Shown here: one piece after another, positions 53,000 to 62,994 of the stretch
Layout of the letters: every line of letters begins with the position of its first letter
Position numbering within the stretch: the first letter of the stretch is position 1
Source of the DNA: Iodobacter sp025352645
GTDB lineage: Bacteria > Pseudomonadota > Gammaproteobacteria > Burkholderiales > Chitinibacteraceae
Length of the DNA stretch: 64,000 bases
Direction: 5' to 3'
Assembly: GCF_033446605.1 (NCBI RefSeq)
Contig: NZ_JAWQUO010000010.1
Location: forward strand, 62,001-126,000
Program-made: the position numbers and the translations under genes
Notes under the pieces: generated by a model
What the model was told of the DNA's origin: nothing
The model's input: only the letters and a program-made list of their open reading frames with translations
Databases searched by the model: none

Positions 53000-54055
53000 T
53001 TACTGGTCGTAATTATGCATGACATCGTGTGGATTTAAAGGCTGTAAGCCTTGCTGCGACACCTGAATAGCCGGCATCAACAAAAGCAATTCATCACATA
53101 AACGAAGCGTTGTTTGGCTTAATTCTGCACTCAGCCAATAACAAGCGCTGGCGCTTTGATCCGCCTCGGGCAGGCTATTAAGTAGCATTTCAGGGTGCAA
53201 AAAACGAATCCCGTGCGCCGCCCTAAATAACGCTTTTACCACCGCCTTGCGAAAAACCCCTTTGTCAGGAAGTGGCTCGGCATTTTTGCTGGCAACATCC
53301 CCCATTCGATCAAACACGCTATAGAGCGTGCGTTGGCCACGCTGTATTGATTCAAAACGCGTGGTGCTTTGCTCGCATTCGCTTGCCGCAGAAGAAATCA
53401 AACCGCGCATGGCAATTAAACGAGCATTAAACCGCCCAAGTGCCGCTTCCACATCCAACGGCGCTCGCCTAGCAATACGGCTATACATCAGCGCTGATTC
53501 ACGCAAATTATCTGCCAGCAAAAATCGCCAATGATCAAGGGCGCGCTGTGGAAATAAAGAAGCGGCAATAATAGCGATCAAAGAGCCTAAAACAACATCC
53601 CCCGTACGCCAAAGTGATTCAGAAACCGTTCCATCCCCAACCCCAGCCACAATCACCAAGGTAATCCCAACCGTAAGCGCGGTATAACCCGCCTTGCCAA
53701 TCGCATGATAGGCACTTAATAACACCACAAAGCCCATCCAAACATAACAAAGCAGGGGCGATGCGCCATACAGGGCAATCGCCAGCAGCCCTGCAAGCGC
53801 ACCAACAGCAGTGCCCACCGTGCGTTGCCGCGTTTTCTGCGCCACTGCGCCTAAGTGCGGCACATTGCCAAGCATCACCACAATGGTTACCAACATCCAG
53901 CTTCCATGTTGAATCGGCAAAGCAAGATTAATGACCAAGCCAAAAGTAAAGGCCAGCGTCACCCGCAGCGCATGAATTAAACGATGGTGCTGATAGAGGA
54001 ATAAGGGATTTTTGGCAGCGCGCCAAGGTGTAGATAAGGCTCGGATTAGTTTCAT
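53000..54055 (-). CDS. FUSC / aromatic acid exporter family membrane protein
   Basis: 351 residues from ATG 54055 (an in-frame TTG at 54073 is possible; neither has a clear ribosome binding site). N-terminal half: about six membrane segments (ALRVTLAFTFGLVINLALP, GSWMLVTIVVMLGNVPHLGAVAQKTRQRTVGTAVGALAG), the FUSC / YccS / AaeB signature with the conserved R-x-x-G-T-x-x-G. C-terminal half: soluble helical. Family members are implicated in export of aromatic carboxylic acids; the substrate is not deducible. Confidence 0.8.
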   Translation of the reverse strand: MKLIRALSTPWRAAKNPLFLYQHHRLIHALRVTLAFTFGLVINLALPIQHGSWMLVTIVVMLGNVPHLGAVAQKTRQRTVGTAVGALAGLLAIALYGASPLLCYVWMGFVVLLSAYHAIGKAGYTALTVGITLVIVAGVGDGTVSESLWRTGDVVLGSLIAIIAASLFPQRALDHWRFLLADNLRESALMYSRIARRAPLDVEAALGRFNARLIAMRGLISSAASECEQSTTRFESIQRGQRTLYSVFDRMGDVASKNAEPLPDKGVFRKAVVKALFRAAHGIRFLHPEMLLNSLPEADQSASACYWLSAELSQTTLRLCDELLLLMPAIQVSQQGLQPLNPHDVMHNYDQ

Positions 54056-54267
54056 GGGCAGACTAAAGAGCAAAGCAACAGTTTAAAGGGGGCTAAAGCG
54101 CCAGTGAAGTCACAATCAACAACATCAAGCGCTTTATACGATATTTGCACGTGATCCATAAGGCGAATAGAAAACAGCATAAACCATCAAACGCTAACGA
54201 CCTTAAACATCGCTATTACAAACACACTGGGGATGATGGCGATAAACCATCCCCCTTGAGTACATCC

Positions 54268-55599
54268 TTACTCGCCAGCCACCGTCATCTTGCTCACTAA
54301 AATCGAGCCAACCTTACGGCTAGACCAAGGCGGACTATCATCGCCAATCCCCACGATATCTTTAAAGATGTCACGCAGATTACCCGCAATGGTGATCTCC
54401 TCTACCGCGTATTGAATCACGCCGTTTTCTACCCAAAAGCCTGCCGCACCACGCGAATAATCGCCCGTCACCATATTAGTGCCATGCCCAAGTAATTCGG
54501 TAACAAACAAACCCGTACCAAGCTCAGCTAAGAGCTGCGCAAAGGTATGCGTGGCGGCCACCAATAGATTATGTGATCCACCCGCGTTGCCCGTGGTGCT
54601 CATGCCTAGTTTTCTGGCTGAATAGCTGGATAAAAAATAACCATTTAACACGCCTTGGCTAACCACATCCCGCGCCACGGTGGCTACGCCTTCCGCATCA
54701 AAAGCGCCGCTGCTCATGCCTTTTTTCAAGAAAGGATCTTCTGCGATGCTCACACAAGGCGCAAACACGCTGGTTCCCAAGCTATCGGGCAAAAAGCTAG
54801 ATTTACGATAAAGGCTGCTACCGCTCACGGCTTGTACAAAAGTACCAATCAAGCCAGAGGCTACGGGCGCTTCAAATAGCACCGGATATTCGCCCGTTTT
54901 AACGCGGCGCGCACCTAAGCGGCGCAGGGATCGCTCACCTGCACGCTGGCCTACCGCCACCGCAGAATCTAAATCTAAATAAGCGCGTGCCGAGCTATAC
55001 CAATAATCACGCTGCATGCCAGATTCATCTTCCGCAATCACTGCCGCCGATAAACTATAGCGAGAGCTGCATTCTGCCCCCATAAATCCAAGCGAATTGG
55101 CATAAACAAAGCGGCTAGCGCCTGTCGATACCGATGCGCCTTCTGAGTTACTAATCCGTGCATCCACACTACGTGCAGCGTCTTCGCATTCGGTAGCCAG
55201 CTCAATCGCCCCTTCTACCGATAAATCCCAAGGGTGGTAAAGATCAAAATCAGGAAAGGAGGTCGCCAAGCGATCTGCGTCTGGCAAGCCAGCAAAAGAA
55301 TCTGCGGCGGTAAAGCGGGCAATCGCCAAGGCCGCCTTTACGGTGTCTTTAATCGCCGCAGCAGAAAAATCACTACTGCTGGCGTGCCCCTTTTGCTGCC
55401 CCAGATACACCGTAACGCCAACGCCTTTATCACGGTTGTATTCAATGGTTTCTACTTCGCCAAGGCGCACCGAAATATTTTGGCCATAACCCTCAGACAC
55501 ATCCACATCGCAGGCCGTTGCACCTTGGATTGCGGCTTGTTCCAGTACTTGGCTGGCTAAATCACAGAGTTCTTGCTGATTAAAACTAAATTCGGACAC
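54268..55599 (-). CDS. pmbA: TldE/PmbA metalloprotease-like protein
   Basis: 443 residues. Matches PmbA/TldE: GYGQNISVRLGEVETIEYNRDKGVGVTVY, then KTGEYPVLFEAPVASGLIGTFVQAVSGSSLYRKSSFL, and the ending NMVTGDYSRGAAGFWVENG with VEEITIAGNLRDIFKDI. TldE is the non-catalytic partner of the TldD protease; together they process peptides such as microcin B17 and degrade unfolded peptides. Divergent from darP, a common neighbour in beta- and gamma-proteobacteria. Confidence 0.95.
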   Translation of the reverse strand: MSEFSFNQQELCDLASQVLEQAAIQGATACDVDVSEGYGQNISVRLGEVETIEYNRDKGVGVTVYLGQQKGHASSSDFSAAAIKDTVKAALAIARFTAADSFAGLPDADRLATSFPDFDLYHPWDLSVEGAIELATECEDAARSVDARISNSEGASVSTGASRFVYANSLGFMGAECSSRYSLSAAVIAEDESGMQRDYWYSSARAYLDLDSAVAVGQRAGERSLRRLGARRVKTGEYPVLFEAPVASGLIGTFVQAVSGSSLYRKSSFLPDSLGTSVFAPCVSIAEDPFLKKGMSSGAFDAEGVATVARDVVSQGVLNGYFLSSYSARKLGMSTTGNAGGSHNLLVAATHTFAQLLAELGTGLFVTELLGHGTNMVTGDYSRGAAGFWVENGVIQYAVEEITIAGNLRDIFKDIVGIGDDSPPWSSRKVGSILVSKMTVAGE

Positions 55600-55861
55600 T
55601 GGTCATTTCCCGTTTTAAGAGATCGAAGTCAAAGGCTTAATATCCACAAAAAAACAAAAATCACGAAACACGCCACGTAGCAGCGCCTCAACTTTTACGC
55701 CTTATGTTTTTTATGGGCCCAAATAATTTTGCGGTATCGGCCCCTTTTAAGGGTGCAAATATGCATTTTTACCTTATTCGTGTGCGCTTGATTGCAAACT
55801 GATCGCAAAGCAAGGCGCAGTCTTTGGTATCATACCGGTTTTGCACGCAAGTAACCCTATC

Positions 55862-56431
55862 ATGGCAAGACCAAAGCACGACCTCCCAGACGACGATATT
55901 GAGTACGTCAGTAAAACAGAAATGAAGACCGAGATGACTGCGCTGCAAAAACTCGGCGAAAAACTCGTTCCGCTCGATAAAAAGCAGCTGGCCACACTAA
56001 AGCTGCCCGAACGCCTATTTGACGCCATCTTGGCGGCAAAAAAAATCACGGCCAATGGTGCAACGGCAAGGCAAAAGCAATTTATTGGCAAATTAATGCG
56101 TGATGTTGATCCTGAACCGATCAACGAGCTGCTGAATAAATTAGCCGGTCTTTCTGATCGCCACAGCGCATGGTTGCATCGCTTAGAGCGTTTACGCAGC
56201 AGCATGCTGACTGATCCTAAGGTCGTTGAGAACTTCGTCACCGAACATCCAGACGTCGAGATTCAACAACTGCGCCAGTTAGTCCGCAATGCTTTAAAAG
56301 AGCGTGAGCTACAAAAACCTGCCAAAGCGTTCCGTGAATTATTTAAGCTGATTAAACAATATATTCCAGAGCCAGCTCTGCCCGGCCTAGAAACCAGCTC
56401 AGATGATGATGAAATGGAAGAAGCAGAATAA
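55862..56431 (+). CDS. darP: Ribosome-associated assembly factor DarP (YjgA, DUF615)
   Basis: 189 residues from ATG 55862 (TTG at 55841 is in frame). Highly charged helical protein with the DUF615 blocks: YVSKTEMKTEMTALQKLGEKLV, AAKKITANGATARQKQFIGKLMRDVDPEPI and HRLERLR. In E. coli YjgA/DarP binds late 50S precursors and aids their assembly. Directly abuts the following HAD gene. Confidence 0.93.
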   Translation: MARPKHDLPDDDIEYVSKTEMKTEMTALQKLGEKLVPLDKKQLATLKLPERLFDAILAAKKITANGATARQKQFIGKLMRDVDPEPINELLNKLAGLSDRHSAWLHRLERLRSSMLTDPKVVENFVTEHPDVEIQQLRQLVRNALKERELQKPAKAFRELFKLIKQYIPEPALPGLETSSDDDEMEEAE

Positions 56432-57082
56432 ATGAATTGGCAAATCGAATGCACTGCAATGCTGTTCGATATGGACGGCACCTTAGTTGACTCCACCCCT
56501 TGTATTGAAGGGCTATGGCGACGATGGGCCGTTCGCCAACATTTAGACCCTGATTATGTCATGCAGCATGTGCACGGACGCCGTGGCATAGAAACCATCG
56601 CCCTTGTTGCGCCCCATCTTGATGCCGCTGCAGAAGTTGCGCTATTGCTAGCAGAAGAAGCCCGCACTTTAGATGGCACGGTTGCGATTACTGGCGCGGC
56701 AGCGTTTTTAGCCCTGCTCCACCCAGAGCAGTGGGCCGTTGTGACCTCTGCACCCCGCTCTATCGCCTTGGCCAAGCTCGCTTACGCCGGCCTACCTACA
56801 CCGCTACATATTATTTCTGCTGATGACGTTAGCCAGGGCAAGCCGCACCCCGAAGCTTTTTTAAAAGGGGCGGCGCTTTTTAATTTAGCCCCTCAGCAAT
56901 GCGTGGCTTTTGAAGACGCATTAAGCGGCGTGCAATCAGCACAGGCCGCAGGCATCCCCGTAATTGCGCTCACCTCATCGCATTCCAAAGCGCAGCTCAG
57001 TCATGCAGAGCAAGTCATTGATAATTACCACGCGCTCACGCTGCAAATCGGCGCAAAAATGGTGATATCCGCCACTCAGTAA
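56432..57082 (+). CDS. HAD-IA phosphatase (sugar phosphatase/phosphoglycolate type)
   Basis: 216 residues; the ATG follows the darP stop with no gap and GGAAGAAG lies within darP, so translation is probably coupled. Motif I FDMDGTLVDS (residues 12-21), a small helical cap, motif II Thr/Ser in VVTSAPRS, motif III Lys in GKPHPEAFLKGA and motif IV FEDALSG. Pattern of the YfbT/HAD sugar phosphatase group. Substrate not predictable. Confidence 0.9.
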   Translation: MNWQIECTAMLFDMDGTLVDSTPCIEGLWRRWAVRQHLDPDYVMQHVHGRRGIETIALVAPHLDAAAEVALLLAEEARTLDGTVAITGAAAFLALLHPEQWAVVTSAPRSIALAKLAYAGLPTPLHIISADDVSQGKPHPEAFLKGAALFNLAPQQCVAFEDALSGVQSAQAAGIPVIALTSSHSKAQLSHAEQVIDNYHALTLQIGAKMVISATQ

Positions 57083-57102
57083 TCCCCTCTAGGTTACCCT
57101 TC

Positions 57103-57684
57103 ATGAATACCTTAAAAATTGGCCTTGTCTCCACCTCAGATCGCGCATCCAGCGGTGTCTATCAAGACCTAGGCATTCCTGCACTTACAGAGTGGCTCGG
57201 CTCTGCTCTTAGCAGCCCTTACACCTTGAGCAGCCGCTTGATTAGCGACGATCAAGCCAGCATTGAGATCGCGCTTAAAGAGCTGGTGGATATTGAGGGC
57301 TGCCATTTAGTCCTGACAACCGGTGGCACTGGCCCCGCGCTGCGCGATGTAACTCCTGACGCCACGCTAGCCATTGCCGATCGCATCATGCCAGGCTTTG
57401 GCGAGCAGATGCGTCAGGTTAGTTTGCATTACGTGCCAACCGCTATTCTTAGCCGCCAAGTTGGCGTAATTCGTCAGCAATGCCTGATTTTGAACTTACC
57501 TGGCCAACCAAAATCCATTAAAGAAACACTGGAAGGCGTAAAAGATGCCGCAGGCAAGGTCATCATCAACGGCGTTTTTGCCGCCGTGCCTTACTGCGTT
57601 CAGCTATTGGAAGGCCCATATATTGAAACCCACCCTGAGGTGGTAGCCAGCTTTCGCCCAAAATCGGCGCTAAAGCCTGCTTAA
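57103..57684 (+). CDS. mogA: Molybdopterin adenylyltransferase MogA
   Basis: 193 residues, very close to E. coli MogA (195). MNTLKIGLVSTSDRASSGVYQD start, the MPT-binding TTGGTGPALRDVTPDAT, MPGFGEQMRQVSLHYVPTAILSRQ and LNLPGQPKSIKETLEGV. Adenylates molybdopterin with ATP before Mo insertion during molybdenum cofactor synthesis. Other moa/moe genes are not in this window. Confidence 0.96.
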   Translation: MNTLKIGLVSTSDRASSGVYQDLGIPALTEWLGSALSSPYTLSSRLISDDQASIEIALKELVDIEGCHLVLTTGGTGPALRDVTPDATLAIADRIMPGFGEQMRQVSLHYVPTAILSRQVGVIRQQCLILNLPGQPKSIKETLEGVKDAAGKVIINGVFAAVPYCVQLLEGPYIETHPEVVASFRPKSALKPA

Positions 57685-57712
57685 TACGCAACAAACATGG
57701 TGGGCTTCAGCC

Positions 57713-57730
57713 CAATCCTATCAACTTAAG
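57713..57730. repeat. Family 2 repeat terminus fragment
   Basis: CAATCCTATCAACTTAAG is the 15-base family 2 terminus plus three bases, preceded by the small dyad GGGCTTCAGCCC. No matching second end nearby, so a remnant. Confidence 0.5.
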
Positions 57731-57787
57731 CGAGCCAGCAGAAAGGTGCTGCGGATATGCACAGCCCCAATCAACAAGGACTAACAA

Positions 57788-58450
57788 ATGAGCACACTAC
57801 CTTGCGTAGAAATTGAAACCACCAACCAGCCCAGCGCCAGCGTAATTTGGCTGCATGGCCTTGGCGCAGACGGCAATGATTTTGCGGGGATTGTTCCTGA
57901 TCTACAGCTGCCGGCAGATTTAGGCGTTCGTTTTATTTTCCCACACGCGCCTAGCATGCCCATTAGCTGCAATAACGGCTATGTAATGCCCGCTTGGTAC
58001 GATATTTTACATTTTGATCAAATCAGCCGTCAGGCCGATGTGGCGGGGGTTAAGGCATCAGTTGAAATGATCCGTGCGCTAATTAGCCGTGAAAACCAAC
58101 GCGGCATCGCCAGTGAGCGGATTATTCTGGCAGGGTTTTCGCAAGGTGGTGCCATTGCTTACACTGCTGGCGTACTCCACCCTGAAAAACTCGCGGGGAT
58201 TGTGGCGCTATCGACGTATTTGCCCGCACCTGAGCTACTTCAAACGGGCCTTGCCAACCAAGCCACCCCAATTTTTGCCGCGCATGGCAGCGCAGATCCT
58301 GTGGTAGGCGTGCAACTGGGTGAGGCCGCCAGAGATCAGCTACAAGCACTTGGCTTTAGCATTAGCTGGCAAACATGGCCGATGCAACATTCGGTATGCA
58401 TGCCAGAAATCCAAGCAATTGGGCAATTTATCACGCAGTGCCTGCGCTAA
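57788..58450 (+). CDS. Carboxylesterase/phospholipase (alpha/beta hydrolase)
   Basis: 220 residues, ATG 57788 after CAAGGA. Starts with VIWLHGLGADGNDFAGIVPDL, nucleophile elbow GFSQGGAIAY, then AAHGSADPVVG (Asp) and WPMQHSVCMPEI (His), as in the carboxylesterase EstB / acyl-protein-thioesterase-like family. Cytosolic. These enzymes cleave short-chain esters and some lysophospholipids. Confidence 0.92.
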   Translation: MSTLPCVEIETTNQPSASVIWLHGLGADGNDFAGIVPDLQLPADLGVRFIFPHAPSMPISCNNGYVMPAWYDILHFDQISRQADVAGVKASVEMIRALISRENQRGIASERIILAGFSQGGAIAYTAGVLHPEKLAGIVALSTYLPAPELLQTGLANQATPIFAAHGSADPVVGVQLGEAARDQLQALGFSISWQTWPMQHSVCMPEIQAIGQFITQCLR

Positions 58451-58470
58451 AAGCTAAATGACGCGGCTAT

Positions 58471-59376
58471 TTACCTAGCCGCCGCGCGAATGGCTTTCAT
58501 CTTGATCGGCGAATCGCTCATCACATGATCCACGCCTAGTTTCTCTGCTGCTTGATAGGCAGCAGAGGAATCCACACCAAACACGATGATTTTTACCTCT
58601 GGATTGGTCTTAAAGCAGCTCACCGCAGCGGGTGTCCACCAACGCGCTTTCACTTCTGAACGCCCCTCGCCCAGAGTAAATTTCTCAACCACCGTTACCG
58701 TGCGCTCCAGCTCCATGCCTACCCATGCCCCTGCTGCAGGCGGTGTTTCGCAGCTACCGCTTAATGCCACGCTACTGAGGCGCTGCCGAGTTGCATCTCT
58801 GGATTCAAACACCCTCGCCTCGCGATAATCCGCCAGCAAAGTTAAGATTTCTTTTTCTGTTGAGTAAATTCTGACTCGATCCCACGCTTTTTCTTCATCC
58901 AGCACCTTGGCTACGCTCGCCACCAAGGGCGCGGCGGGCAGTTGCTTCATATCCAGTAAAATCGGCACGGACTTAGGAATCACTTGTAAGGCCGCTTGCA
59001 GTGTGGGGATACGCACTGGCTGCTCGCGATAGGGAAATACTTTATTCTCGGCGGCATCTAGGCGGCTAAATGTATGGCCAGCGTTTAACTCTGCCAATTG
59101 CAAAAAGCTAAAGCTATTCAAAGCGCCTTTGCCCTCTGTTAAAGCAGAAACATCCGCAGGCCGATACAATACAGGCACGCCATCACTCGTCATTTGCACG
59201 GTAATCCACAGCATATCAGCACCATTGGCCAGCGCGCTTTGCACGGCCAGTAGCGTATTTTCTGGCGCATCCCCCGTCCCAGCACGATGAGCCACCAAAA
59301 GTGGCGCAGCATGACTCGCTGCCATCGTCATCACGCACAGCGCCACTAGCAGTTTATTTCCTAATCCAGAATGCAT
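58471..59376 (-). CDS. GDPD-like protein with substituted active-site residues
   Basis: 301 residues, signal peptide ending around SHAA (residue 24), so periplasmic. The GDPD TIM-barrel pattern is clear (VAHRAGTGDAPENTLLAVQSALANGADM; HVMSDSP near the end), yet compared with the standard motif several residues differ: the metal-ligand Glu is Trp57, the metal-ligand Asp is Thr59, the catalytic His of the HD motif is Arg72, and the third ligand Glu is Asp142. His30 and Glu39 remain. It may be a distinct subfamily, with altered or no phosphodiesterase activity. Convergent with the esterase gene. Confidence 0.8.
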   Translation of the reverse strand: MHSGLGNKLLVALCVMTMAASHAAPLLVAHRAGTGDAPENTLLAVQSALANGADMLWITVQMTSDGVPVLYRPADVSALTEGKGALNSFSFLQLAELNAGHTFSRLDAAENKVFPYREQPVRIPTLQAALQVIPKSVPILLDMKQLPAAPLVASVAKVLDEEKAWDRVRIYSTEKEILTLLADYREARVFESRDATRQRLSSVALSGSCETPPAAGAWVGMELERTVTVVEKFTLGEGRSEVKARWWTPAAVSCFKTNPEVKIIVFGVDSSAAYQAAEKLGVDHVMSDSPIKMKAIRAAAR

Positions 59377-59606
59377 GACGATTCCTCAGCACAAATCAAT
59401 CAGCGTAAAACAAGCAAATGACAAAAGAATGAAAACTAGTAAGCACCCTAAAAATCAGTAAAATAAGCACATTAAAATAATATTTAAGAAGTCTTTGTTA
59501 TTAAAAGACAAAAAGTGATTATTTTATTTGGCATACGGCCCTATCTAAGGCATTATCCGCCACCTTGCCACACACGCTCGTGGCACTCGCCTAGGCATAC
59601 AAACTA

Positions 59607-60350
59607 ATGACAATTGGAATTATCGGCGCAATGGAGCCGGAAGTGGCTCACCTGATTGAGACCCTCGAAAACAGCAGCAAAGAAACCGTGGCTGGCATCG
59701 ATTTTTATAGCGGCACCCTTGCTAATCAACATGTGGTTGTTACCCGTTCTGGCATTGGCAAAGTGGCAGCCAGCATCGCCACCACCTTATTGATTGCCAA
59801 ATATCAGCCTAGTGCCGTGATCAACACCGGCTCAGCCGGCGGTTTTGTCGATCACTTAGACATTGGCGACATTGTGATTTCTTCTGAAGTGCGCCACCAC
59901 GATGTAGACGTTACCGCTTTTGGCTATGAGATTGGTCAAATGGCACAACAACCCGCCGCCTTTACACCCGATGCAAGCTTGGTTGCCGCAGCACACCGCG
60001 CCGTTGCCAGCCTTGGTCAGGTTAAGGCCATTGATGGGCTTATCTGCACCGGCGACAGCTTTATCTGCGACAGCACCCGCACCGCGCAAATGCTTAAAAA
60101 CTTCCCAACCATGGCCGCTTGCGAAATGGAAGCCGCCGCGATTGCCCAAGTTTGTCATCAACACGCACTGCCTTTTGTGATTATTCGCTCGCTATCCGAT
60201 AACGCGAACAATGATTCACCCGTCGACTTTGACCAATATCTGATTAAAGCCGGTTATCACTCGGCCTTAATGGTGATTGCCTTACTGAATGAGCTGGATA
60301 ACAGCCATCAGCGGCAAAAACCCCAAGACACGGCCATCGCCCAGCACTAA
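59607..60350 (+). CDS. mtnN: 5'-methylthioadenosine/S-adenosylhomocysteine nucleosidase
   Basis: 247 residues. MTIGIIGAMEPEVAHL start with Glu12 equivalent, VVVTRSGIGKVAAS, INTGSAGG, and the catalytic pair CEMEAAAIAQV and RSLSDNAN. Hydrolyses MTA and SAH to adenine and the thioribose/ribose, feeding methionine salvage and autoinducer-2 synthesis. Follows the GDPD-like gene divergently; a strong hairpin follows the stop. Confidence 0.96.
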   Translation: MTIGIIGAMEPEVAHLIETLENSSKETVAGIDFYSGTLANQHVVVTRSGIGKVAASIATTLLIAKYQPSAVINTGSAGGFVDHLDIGDIVISSEVRHHDVDVTAFGYEIGQMAQQPAAFTPDASLVAAAHRAVASLGQVKAIDGLICTGDSFICDSTRTAQMLKNFPTMAACEMEAAAIAQVCHQHALPFVIIRSLSDNANNDSPVDFDQYLIKAGYHSALMVIALLNELDNSHQRQKPQDTAIAQH

Positions 60351-60357
60351 GCATACT

Positions 60358-60389
60358 GATGGTCTATTTTCTTTTGAAAATGGACCATC
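60358..60389 (+). terminator. Hairpin directly after mtnN
   Basis: GATGGTC-T-ATTTTC (60358-60371) and GAAAAT-G-GACCATC (60376-60389) form a 14-bp stem with one G-T pair and a 4-nt loop, 8 bases after the stop. No T-run follows, so it may be a 3'-protecting hairpin. Confidence 0.5.
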
Positions 60390-60553
60390 ATATCCATGCC
60401 TCCCATCCAATAAACTAATAACATTCTTAATGCCAAATACTTGCAGTAAAAACAATGCAATTGGCATTAACAACCATTCTCTAAAATGTTGCGCAATATC
60501 ACTTTGCTAAATTACCCCACTGATATGATTATTTTTTGTGGAGGTAATATCTG

Positions 60554-61972
60554 ATGCAAAAGTTTAGAATTGAACACGATTTATTAGGCGAAAAAGCAGT
60601 CCCATTTAATGCCTACTATGGAATCCACACCCAACGCGCCATAGAAAACTTTCAAATATCGCAAAGTAAAATTAGCGACAATCCAATTATGGTTAAAGCA
60701 CTCGCAAAAACAAAAAAAGCCTGTGCCTTAGCCAATGGCGAAATCGGCAGTATTGAGCCAACAATAGCCAAAGCTATTGTGCATGCCTGCGATGAGATCA
60801 TTTCAAATAACCGCTGCTTAGATCAATTCCCAAGCGATGTATTTCAAGGCGGTGCGGGCACTTCGGTCAATATGAATGCCAATGAAGTAATTGCCAATTT
60901 AGCGCTAGAATTATTGGGCCACCCTAAAGGTGAATACCAAACCATTCACCCTAATGATCACGTTAACAAATGCCAATCAACGAATGATGCCTACCCAACC
61001 GCGTTTAGAGTGGCACTATACGAACACCTATTGATTTTAATGCAGCATATGGAAAACCTTTCTAGCGCATTTATGCATAAATCAGTTGAATTTAAATCTG
61101 TGCTAAAAATGGGCCGTACCCAGCTACAAGATGCCGTACCTATGTCGCTAGGACAAGAGTTTCACGCATTTTCCACCTTAATCAACGAAGATGTTCGCTT
61201 AATTGGGCAAATCAAAAACTTACTACTTGAAGTTAACTTGGGTGCCACCGCTATTGGCACGGGGATCAACGCACCACATCACTTTGGCCCGCTCGCCGTT
61301 GAAAAACTATGTGAAGTCACCGGCCATGCTTTTAAGTCCTCCGAAGATTTAATTGAAGCCACTTCGGATTGTGGCGCCTATGTTATGGTTTCTAGCGTAC
61401 TTAAACGCACGGCCACCAAGCTCTCCATGATTTGCAATGACTTGCGGCTATTGTCTTCTGGCCCACGTGCGGGCCTTAAAGAAATTAACTTACCTGAATT
61501 ACAGGCAGGCTCCAGCATTATGCCCGCCAAGGTAAATCCTGTGATGCCTGAAGTGGTCAATCAAGTTTGCTTTAAAGTGATTGGCAATGATTTAACCATT
61601 ACTATGGCGGCAGAAGCAGGACAATTGCAGCTTAATGTAATGGAGCCTGTGATTGCCTCATCACTATTTGAATCCATCCATTTATTACAAAATGCCATGC
61701 TCGGATTAAAAGAGAAATGCATTGATGGCATTACCGCCAATATAGAAACATGCCGCAAAAATGTACTTAATAGCATTGGCATTGTCACCTTTCTTGACCC
61801 TATTTTAGGCCATGAAAAATGCGATGAAATTGGCAAAATATGTGCGCAAACAGGGCAAACAGTGATGCAGGTTTGCTTGGAGAAAAAACTACTTAACCAA
61901 GCGCAACTCAATGATATTTTCTCAAATGAGAATTTACTTAATCCGCAATACCTAGGTAAATGCTATTTATAA
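60554..61972 (+). CDS. aspA: Aspartate ammonia-lyase
   Basis: 472 residues, RBS GGAGGTAA before ATG 60554. Fumarase/aspartase superfamily: FRIEHDLLGEKAVPFNAYYGIHTQRAIENFQIS, GGAGTSVNMNANEVIANLALE, HPNDHVNKCQSTNDAYPTA, GRTQLQDAVPMSLGQEF, and the catalytic loop GSSIMPAKVNPVMPEVVNQV at about 319-338. Converts L-aspartate reversibly to fumarate and ammonia. Single gene; no dicarboxylate transporter beside it. Confidence 0.95.
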   Translation: MQKFRIEHDLLGEKAVPFNAYYGIHTQRAIENFQISQSKISDNPIMVKALAKTKKACALANGEIGSIEPTIAKAIVHACDEIISNNRCLDQFPSDVFQGGAGTSVNMNANEVIANLALELLGHPKGEYQTIHPNDHVNKCQSTNDAYPTAFRVALYEHLLILMQHMENLSSAFMHKSVEFKSVLKMGRTQLQDAVPMSLGQEFHAFSTLINEDVRLIGQIKNLLLEVNLGATAIGTGINAPHHFGPLAVEKLCEVTGHAFKSSEDLIEATSDCGAYVMVSSVLKRTATKLSMICNDLRLLSSGPRAGLKEINLPELQAGSSIMPAKVNPVMPEVVNQVCFKVIGNDLTITMAAEAGQLQLNVMEPVIASSLFESIHLLQNAMLGLKEKCIDGITANIETCRKNVLNSIGIVTFLDPILGHEKCDEIGKICAQTGQTVMQVCLEKKLLNQAQLNDIFSNENLLNPQYLGKCYL

Positions 61973-62994
61973 GCAGCTACGCATCACTTAGTAAAATGGA
62001 TATAGCTTGTTGATGCTAAGCAGAACAACGCTCAACAATACCATTAAGAATATTGAGCTTTGCATGCTCAGCACCAAGCTACGGTTTCTCTACCTATTCA
62101 AAAAAAGTCATGCCACACAGCCCAGATAAATAGCCCATATAGCGCGAGCCATAGCCCGCGCTATTTTTAATGCCAAAATCATCACGTCTTTTAAAGCCCA
62201 CCAACACGGCTCAGCTGATTGCCAGCCTTTTTTGTAGGCGCAACCCTAGCTTAATAAATTTCCCATTAATACATTCAAATAGCCCCTTTGGCTCATTTTT
62301 TGTCGGTTGTTTGAAAGCATCAACACTAAGAGATATAAGCCATAAAGCCGCAGCAAATAGCTGTCCCTACCGTATATTGGCTTACATGCGATATATGATT
62401 TTGTTTGCGTGAGAGGCCTAATTAGGAAAAATTTAACAATAGAAAATTATATTTTTATTATTAACTGCGCAATCGGCCTTGTGCCCCTAGCAGCACTGGC
62501 TCGCGGCGAGCCAGAAGCCATCACGCCGCTTCATCCTAAGTATGATTTAACTCACAATTATTTTATTTTAGCGCATACCACTTCTTTTTTAAGAAACAAA
62601 CAATCGTTTTATTCATACGGATATCTAGCATCAAACTAAGCGGACATTTATCGAAAAAGGCAACCAAACATCAAATAAATAACACATGCCACACTCTAGC
62701 AAAAACAAAGAAATCAAGCACAGAAAGAATATAAGGCATACCACGTGAATTTTTACACGCGCAAGTAAATAAAACTGAGCTGGCATTTAGGGGGAAAATA
62801 CAACTTGATGCTAAGCAATATTAGTTTAGCAGTAAAACATTAAGCACTTATAGAGATGTAAAAATTAATAAACATTAGCAGAAAGATACCCAATATTAAG
62901 CAATTCTAATAAATTGTAATCCTTGCGTTATTTATAAATGTCAAACTACACTTAATTATATTTAGTGTAGTTGTTCATATTTACTGGAGAAATC
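61973..62994. other. Long AT-rich intergenic stretch
   Basis: About 1 kb between aspA and the PEP-CTERM gene. It holds an intrinsic terminator (62139-62168). Two ORFs of 80 and 76 codons (62170-62412 and 62409-62639) have no recognisable domain or convincing start and I do not call them. The part from 62640 on is very AT-rich and probably holds the promoter of the next gene. Confidence 0.5.
62139..62168 (+). terminator. Rho-independent terminator downstream of aspA
   Basis: ATAGCGCG (62139-62146) and CGCGCTAT (62157-62164) form an 8-bp GC-rich stem with a 10-nt loop, followed by TTTTT. Confidence 0.8.

Noticed and set aside
62170..62639. Two consecutive ORFs of 80 and 76 codons after the aspA terminator
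   Set aside because: No recognisable protein features beyond low-complexity hydrophobic parts; starts lack convincing ribosome binding sites.
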